Assembly (NCBI GenBank): GCA_001603765.1 | Contig: LUZV01000092.1 | Coordinates: 1-8,152 of the forward strand | Source of the DNA: Anaerolineales bacterium Chloro_02 | GTDB taxonomy: Bacteria > Chloroflexota > Anaerolineae > Anaerolineales > Anaerolineaceae | Direction of reading: 5' to 3' | Length of the DNA: 8,152 bases | In this document: piece after piece, positions 6,574 to 8,152 of the stretch | Layout: every line of letters starts with the position of its first letter | Numbering within the stretch: position 1 is the stretch's first letter | Program-made: the position numbers and the translations under genes | Notes under the pieces: model-generated | What the model was told of the DNA's origin: nothing | The model's input: the letters and a program-made list of their open reading frames with translations, nothing else | Databases searched by the model: none

Positions 6574-7113
6574 CTATTCTTTAGGTTCTATTGGAGGGGT
6601 GGGCTGATCAGCCTCTTCCGCGGGCAAAACGTCATCTTCGTCCTCCGCCTTTTGGTCTTCGGCCTCAATTTGTCTGTTTTCGGTCAGCCACGCCTGTACA
6701 ATCGCTTTGATTTCCTCATAATCCGCGGCTGTGAGCAGCTTAGGAACGCCTAAAACAGGCTGACTCTGGATATATAAGGTCATCCCATGTTTGCTTTCTT
6801 TCATGTCCGTCAGCTCAGCGCGCGGTAATAACATGCCTGCTGATTTTGGTTGTTTTTGTTTGATACCATTCTCATCTACAGTCAATTCAAACTGTTCCCA
6901 AAGGATCACCCTCTGCCGGATGGCGCTCCAACCAACAAAAACAAACATCACGATGATAAGTGCGATCATCAGGTAGGTTTGGGTGGTCACCGCCCTGCCG
7001 CGATTGAGAAAAAAGTTGATCGCCAGCATAACAATCAAGGTGATGCCGTACATCAGGATAATATTACGTTTTTGTTCAGCAAGCTTCGCCGGGTCTAAGT
7101 GGTAACTTTTCAT
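6574..7113 (-). CDS. Two-helix membrane protein with possible PH/YcxB-like domain and acidic tail
   Basis: I do not recognise a named family with certainty. The 179-residue protein has two hydrophobic helices, at about 17-36 and 46-66, separated by a short 'NRGRAVTTQ' turn. Residues about 73-145 form a strand-rich segment ending in a helix ('QFELTVDENGIKQKQ', 'MLLPRAELTDMKES', 'MTLYIQSQPVLGVPK', 'DYEEIKAIVQAWL'). This pattern resembles YcxB-like or bacterial PH domains behind a helical hairpin. The last 35 residues are highly acidic and Pro-rich ('EAEDQKAEDEDD', 'PTPPIEPKE') and probably disordered. Both ends are expected in the cytosol. The start is ATG 7113, with GGAGG (7119-7123) 5 nt upstream; the open frame runs further 5' but only into the divergent esterase gene. 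The C-terminal side faces the terminator at 6447-6479. Confidence 0.72.
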   Translation of the reverse strand: MKSYHLDPAKLAEQKRNIILMYGITLIVMLAINFFLNRGRAVTTQTYLMIALIIVMFVFVGWSAIRQRVILWEQFELTVDENGIKQKQPKSAGMLLPRAELTDMKESKHGMTLYIQSQPVLGVPKLLTAADYEEIKAIVQAWLTENRQIEAEDQKAEDEDDVLPAEEADQPTPPIEPKE

Positions 7114-7118
7114 GAATG

Positions 7119-7123
7119 CCTCC
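7119..7123 (-). promoter_or_regulatory. Shine-Dalgarno site fixing the start at 7113
   Basis: GGAGG on the minus strand, 5 nt before ATG 7113. It shows that the long open frame continuing upstream to about 7500 is not the gene's true 5' end. Confidence 0.75.
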
Positions 7124-7125
7124 GT

Positions 7126-7154
7126 TTGGAATATCGCAATTATACCCGTATAAT
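7126..7154 (+). promoter_or_regulatory. Promoter for the esterase gene (-35 TTGGAA, -10 TATAAT)
   Basis: TTGGAA at 7126-7131 (4 of 6 to TTGACA), a 17-bp spacer, and a consensus TATAAT at 7149-7154. Transcription would start near 7161, about 10 nt before the first ATG. The -35 lies within the transcribed leader of the opposite gene. Confidence 0.6.
7139..7144 (-). promoter_or_regulatory. -10 box for the two-helix membrane protein gene
   Basis: Consensus TATAAT on the minus strand, followed by TGCGATATT. Expected start near 7132 gives a leader of about 19 nt that includes the GGAGG site. The hexamer 17 bp upstream (TCCTGT) is not a recognisable -35. It lies 4 bp from, and inverted to, the esterase -10 box. 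Confidence 0.5.
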
Positions 7155-7173
7155 CTTTTGAACAGGATTTATG

Positions 7174-7986
7174 ATGAGCAAGCCCCTCCTCGAAACCCAT
7201 CGCGACCTCAACATTGCGGGTCTCAACCGCCGGCGTGTGGACGTTTGGCTGCCGGAAGCTTATCACTCCAATCCAAGTCAGGCTTTTCCGGTTCTCTACA
7301 TACAGGACGGACAAACGGTGTTCTCCCAGTGGAAAAAAGATACCGACGGCTGGGAAATTCACCAGGCAATCTCCTACCTGGCGGAGGAAGAAAAGATCTT
7401 CCCGCCAATTGTCGTTGCCATTTCCAGCACGCTGAACCGCGCGGGCGACTATCTGCCCTCCAAAGCCCTGAACCTGGAGAATCCCACCAGCCCCGCCCAA
7501 ATCTCTAAGCCAAATATTAAGTTTGTCTCTGATCTCTACCTCAGTTGGATGGCGCGCACCCTCAAACCAGCCATCGACCAGCGCTATCGCACTCTGTCAG
7601 ACGCGCCAAACACCGCGTTGATGGGGTCAAGCCTGGGCGCGCTGATTTCGCTCTACGCGCTTTGCGAATATCCTGAGGTTTTCGGTAAGACAGCCTGCCT
7701 CTCCACCCATTGGCCCGCGGTTGGGCAGGGCATGCTGGCATACCTGGCAGATCACCTGCCTTTTCCGGGTCAGAATAAACTCTACTTTGATTATGGTAGC
7801 GAAGGTCTCGATGCTGAATACAGCTATTGGCAGATGAAGGTAGACAACCTCCTTCGCCAAAAAGGCTACCGTGAAGGAAAAGACTTTGCGAGCTGGCACT
7901 TTGAGGGCGAGGGTCACACCACTACCGCCTGGCGCGATCGCGTCTCAATTCCCTTGACCTTTTTATTTGGCACAATAGACACCTAA
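7174..7986 (+). CDS. Cytoplasmic alpha/beta-hydrolase, PF00756-type esterase
   Basis: The 270-residue protein (numbered from the second ATG) is of the esterase D/IroE/Fes type. 'RRRVDVWLPEAY' and 'FPVLYIQDGQTVF' are the characteristic N-terminal strands of this family. The nucleophile elbow is GSSLG with Ser153, and His248 in 'GEGHTTTAWRDR' completes the triad. The acid is probably Asp206 ('LYFDYGSEGLD') or Asp213. There is no signal peptide, lipobox or membrane helix, so it acts in the cytosol. Family members hydrolyse siderophore esters, S-formylglutathione or acyl sugars; no siderophore gene is nearby, so the substrate is open. Two adjacent ATGs occur at 7171 and 7174. AGGA at 7164-7167 is 6 nt from the second and only 3 nt from the first, so the second is preferred, though either is possible. 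Divergent from the two-helix membrane protein gene. Confidence 0.85.
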   Translation: MSKPLLETHRDLNIAGLNRRRVDVWLPEAYHSNPSQAFPVLYIQDGQTVFSQWKKDTDGWEIHQAISYLAEEEKIFPPIVVAISSTLNRAGDYLPSKALNLENPTSPAQISKPNIKFVSDLYLSWMARTLKPAIDQRYRTLSDAPNTALMGSSLGALISLYALCEYPEVFGKTACLSTHWPAVGQGMLAYLADHLPFPGQNKLYFDYGSEGLDAEYSYWQMKVDNLLRQKGYREGKDFASWHFEGEGHTTTAWRDRVSIPLTFLFGTIDT

Positions 7987-7997
7987 CCCACCCACCC

Positions 7998-8026
7998 CGT
8001 ATGGAATGCCCTTGCGCCATTCCGCA
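7998..8026 (+). repeat. Palindromic repeat, copy 1
   Basis: A 29-bp unit with GGAATG and CATTCC arms around CCCTTGCGC, starting 11 bp after the esterase stop. It matches copy 2 except at two positions near the loop (C for G and C for T). The first of these breaks the innermost G-C pair, so its stem is shorter. Confidence 0.75.
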
Positions 8027-8046
8027 CCATTCCCCATCACCATCCC

Positions 8047-8075
8047 CGTATGGAATGGCCTTGTGCCATTCCGCA
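8047..8075 (+). repeat. Palindromic repeat, copy 2
   Basis: Direct copy of copy 1 with a 49-bp period and the same CCCCGTAT entry. The stem is GGAATGG paired with CCATTCC, and an extra C-G pair closes the loop CTTGT. No U-tract follows, so it is not a classical terminator. Confidence 0.78.
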
Positions 8076-8098
8076 TCCAACGGATAAATTATCAAACC

Positions 8099-8127
8099 AT
8101 CGGAAGGGGTCAAGCCCCTTCCCTACA
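8099..8127 (-). repeat. Palindromic repeat, copy 3 (inverted)
   Basis: Read on the minus strand it begins TGTAGGGAAGGGG, has loop CTTGA, and closes CCCCTTCCG. It lines up with copy 2 without gaps as GTAnGGAAnGGnCTTG, with two stem pairs exchanged for other Watson-Crick pairs. The perfect core arms are 8102-8109 and 8115-8122, plus the flanking GTA. Confidence 0.7.
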
Positions 8128-8152
8128 AACGGACCTATTGAGACCCACCGCG

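Larger units (their letters stand above)
7987..8152. other. Non-coding repeat-bearing region
   Basis: Apart from the three palindromic units, this 166-bp stretch contains no supportable gene. The linker between copies 1 and 2 is rich in CCAT/CCCCAT words, and the last 25 bases show nothing recognisable. The only open frame across it, on the minus strand, is a reading of the repeats themselves. Confidence 0.6.

Noticed and set aside
7114..7500. A 5' extension of the minus-strand membrane protein gene to 308 codons
   Set aside because: The extension overlaps the esterase coding sequence, and a strong GGAGG plus a -10 box define the start at 7113.
7998..8075. A minimal CRISPR array
   Set aside because: Only two direct units are present with a 20-bp low-complexity linker, the units are imperfect, and no cas gene lies nearby.
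7922..8113. A 63-codon minus-strand frame across the right edge
   Set aside because: It is a translation of the palindromic repeats and overlaps the end of the esterase gene; no ribosome site or domain is seen.

Overview
The window looks like a chromosomal segment of a Chloroflexota bacterium, most likely class Anaerolineae. This is inferred from gene style and not from any marker gene. The supporting traits are a DHH–CBS–CBS–nucleotidyltransferase fusion, membrane-anchored surface proteins with Pro/Thr-rich linkers and SH3-like domains, a beta-lactamase-fold protein with a YoaR-type N-terminal region, moderate GC, and -10 boxes lying almost against the start codons. There are seven protein genes. 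I see no rRNA, tRNA, CRISPR array, transposase or phage gene.

Left arm (1-1600, minus strand): an N-terminally anchored SH3-domain protein (5-505) lies 43 nt downstream of a membrane-anchored alpha/beta-hydrolase (549-1562). Both appear to act outside the cytoplasmic membrane. A second TATAAT in the gap suggests that the SH3 gene can also be transcribed on its own.

Centre (1690-6412, plus strand): three closely spaced genes form a probable operon. They encode a membrane-anchored class A beta-lactamase-fold protein, an 879-residue tRNA 3'-end nucleotidyltransferase fusion (DHH/DHHA1, two CBS, nucleotidyltransferase, RNA-binding region), and a GNAT N-acetyltransferase. Gaps are 23 and 8 nt. 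The first gene has no Shine-Dalgarno sequence and an extended -10 seven bases before its ATG, so its mRNA is probably leaderless. A symmetrical 14-bp hairpin (6447-6479) ends the operon and can also stop the convergent gene on the other strand.

Right arm (6574-7986): a two-helix membrane protein with a possible PH/YcxB-like cytosolic domain (minus) and a cytoplasmic PF00756-type esterase (plus) diverge from a 57-bp region. Its two TATAAT boxes are back to back, ATTATA-CCCG-TATAAT, so the two promoters probably compete for polymerase.

Right edge (7987-8152): non-coding DNA holding three copies of one small palindromic element, two direct and one inverted. The loop is conserved (CTTG core) and the stems differ by paired substitutions. 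This is the least explained part of the window. The genes otherwise look like ordinary housekeeping and envelope genes, and I found no defence, secretion or biosynthetic system.
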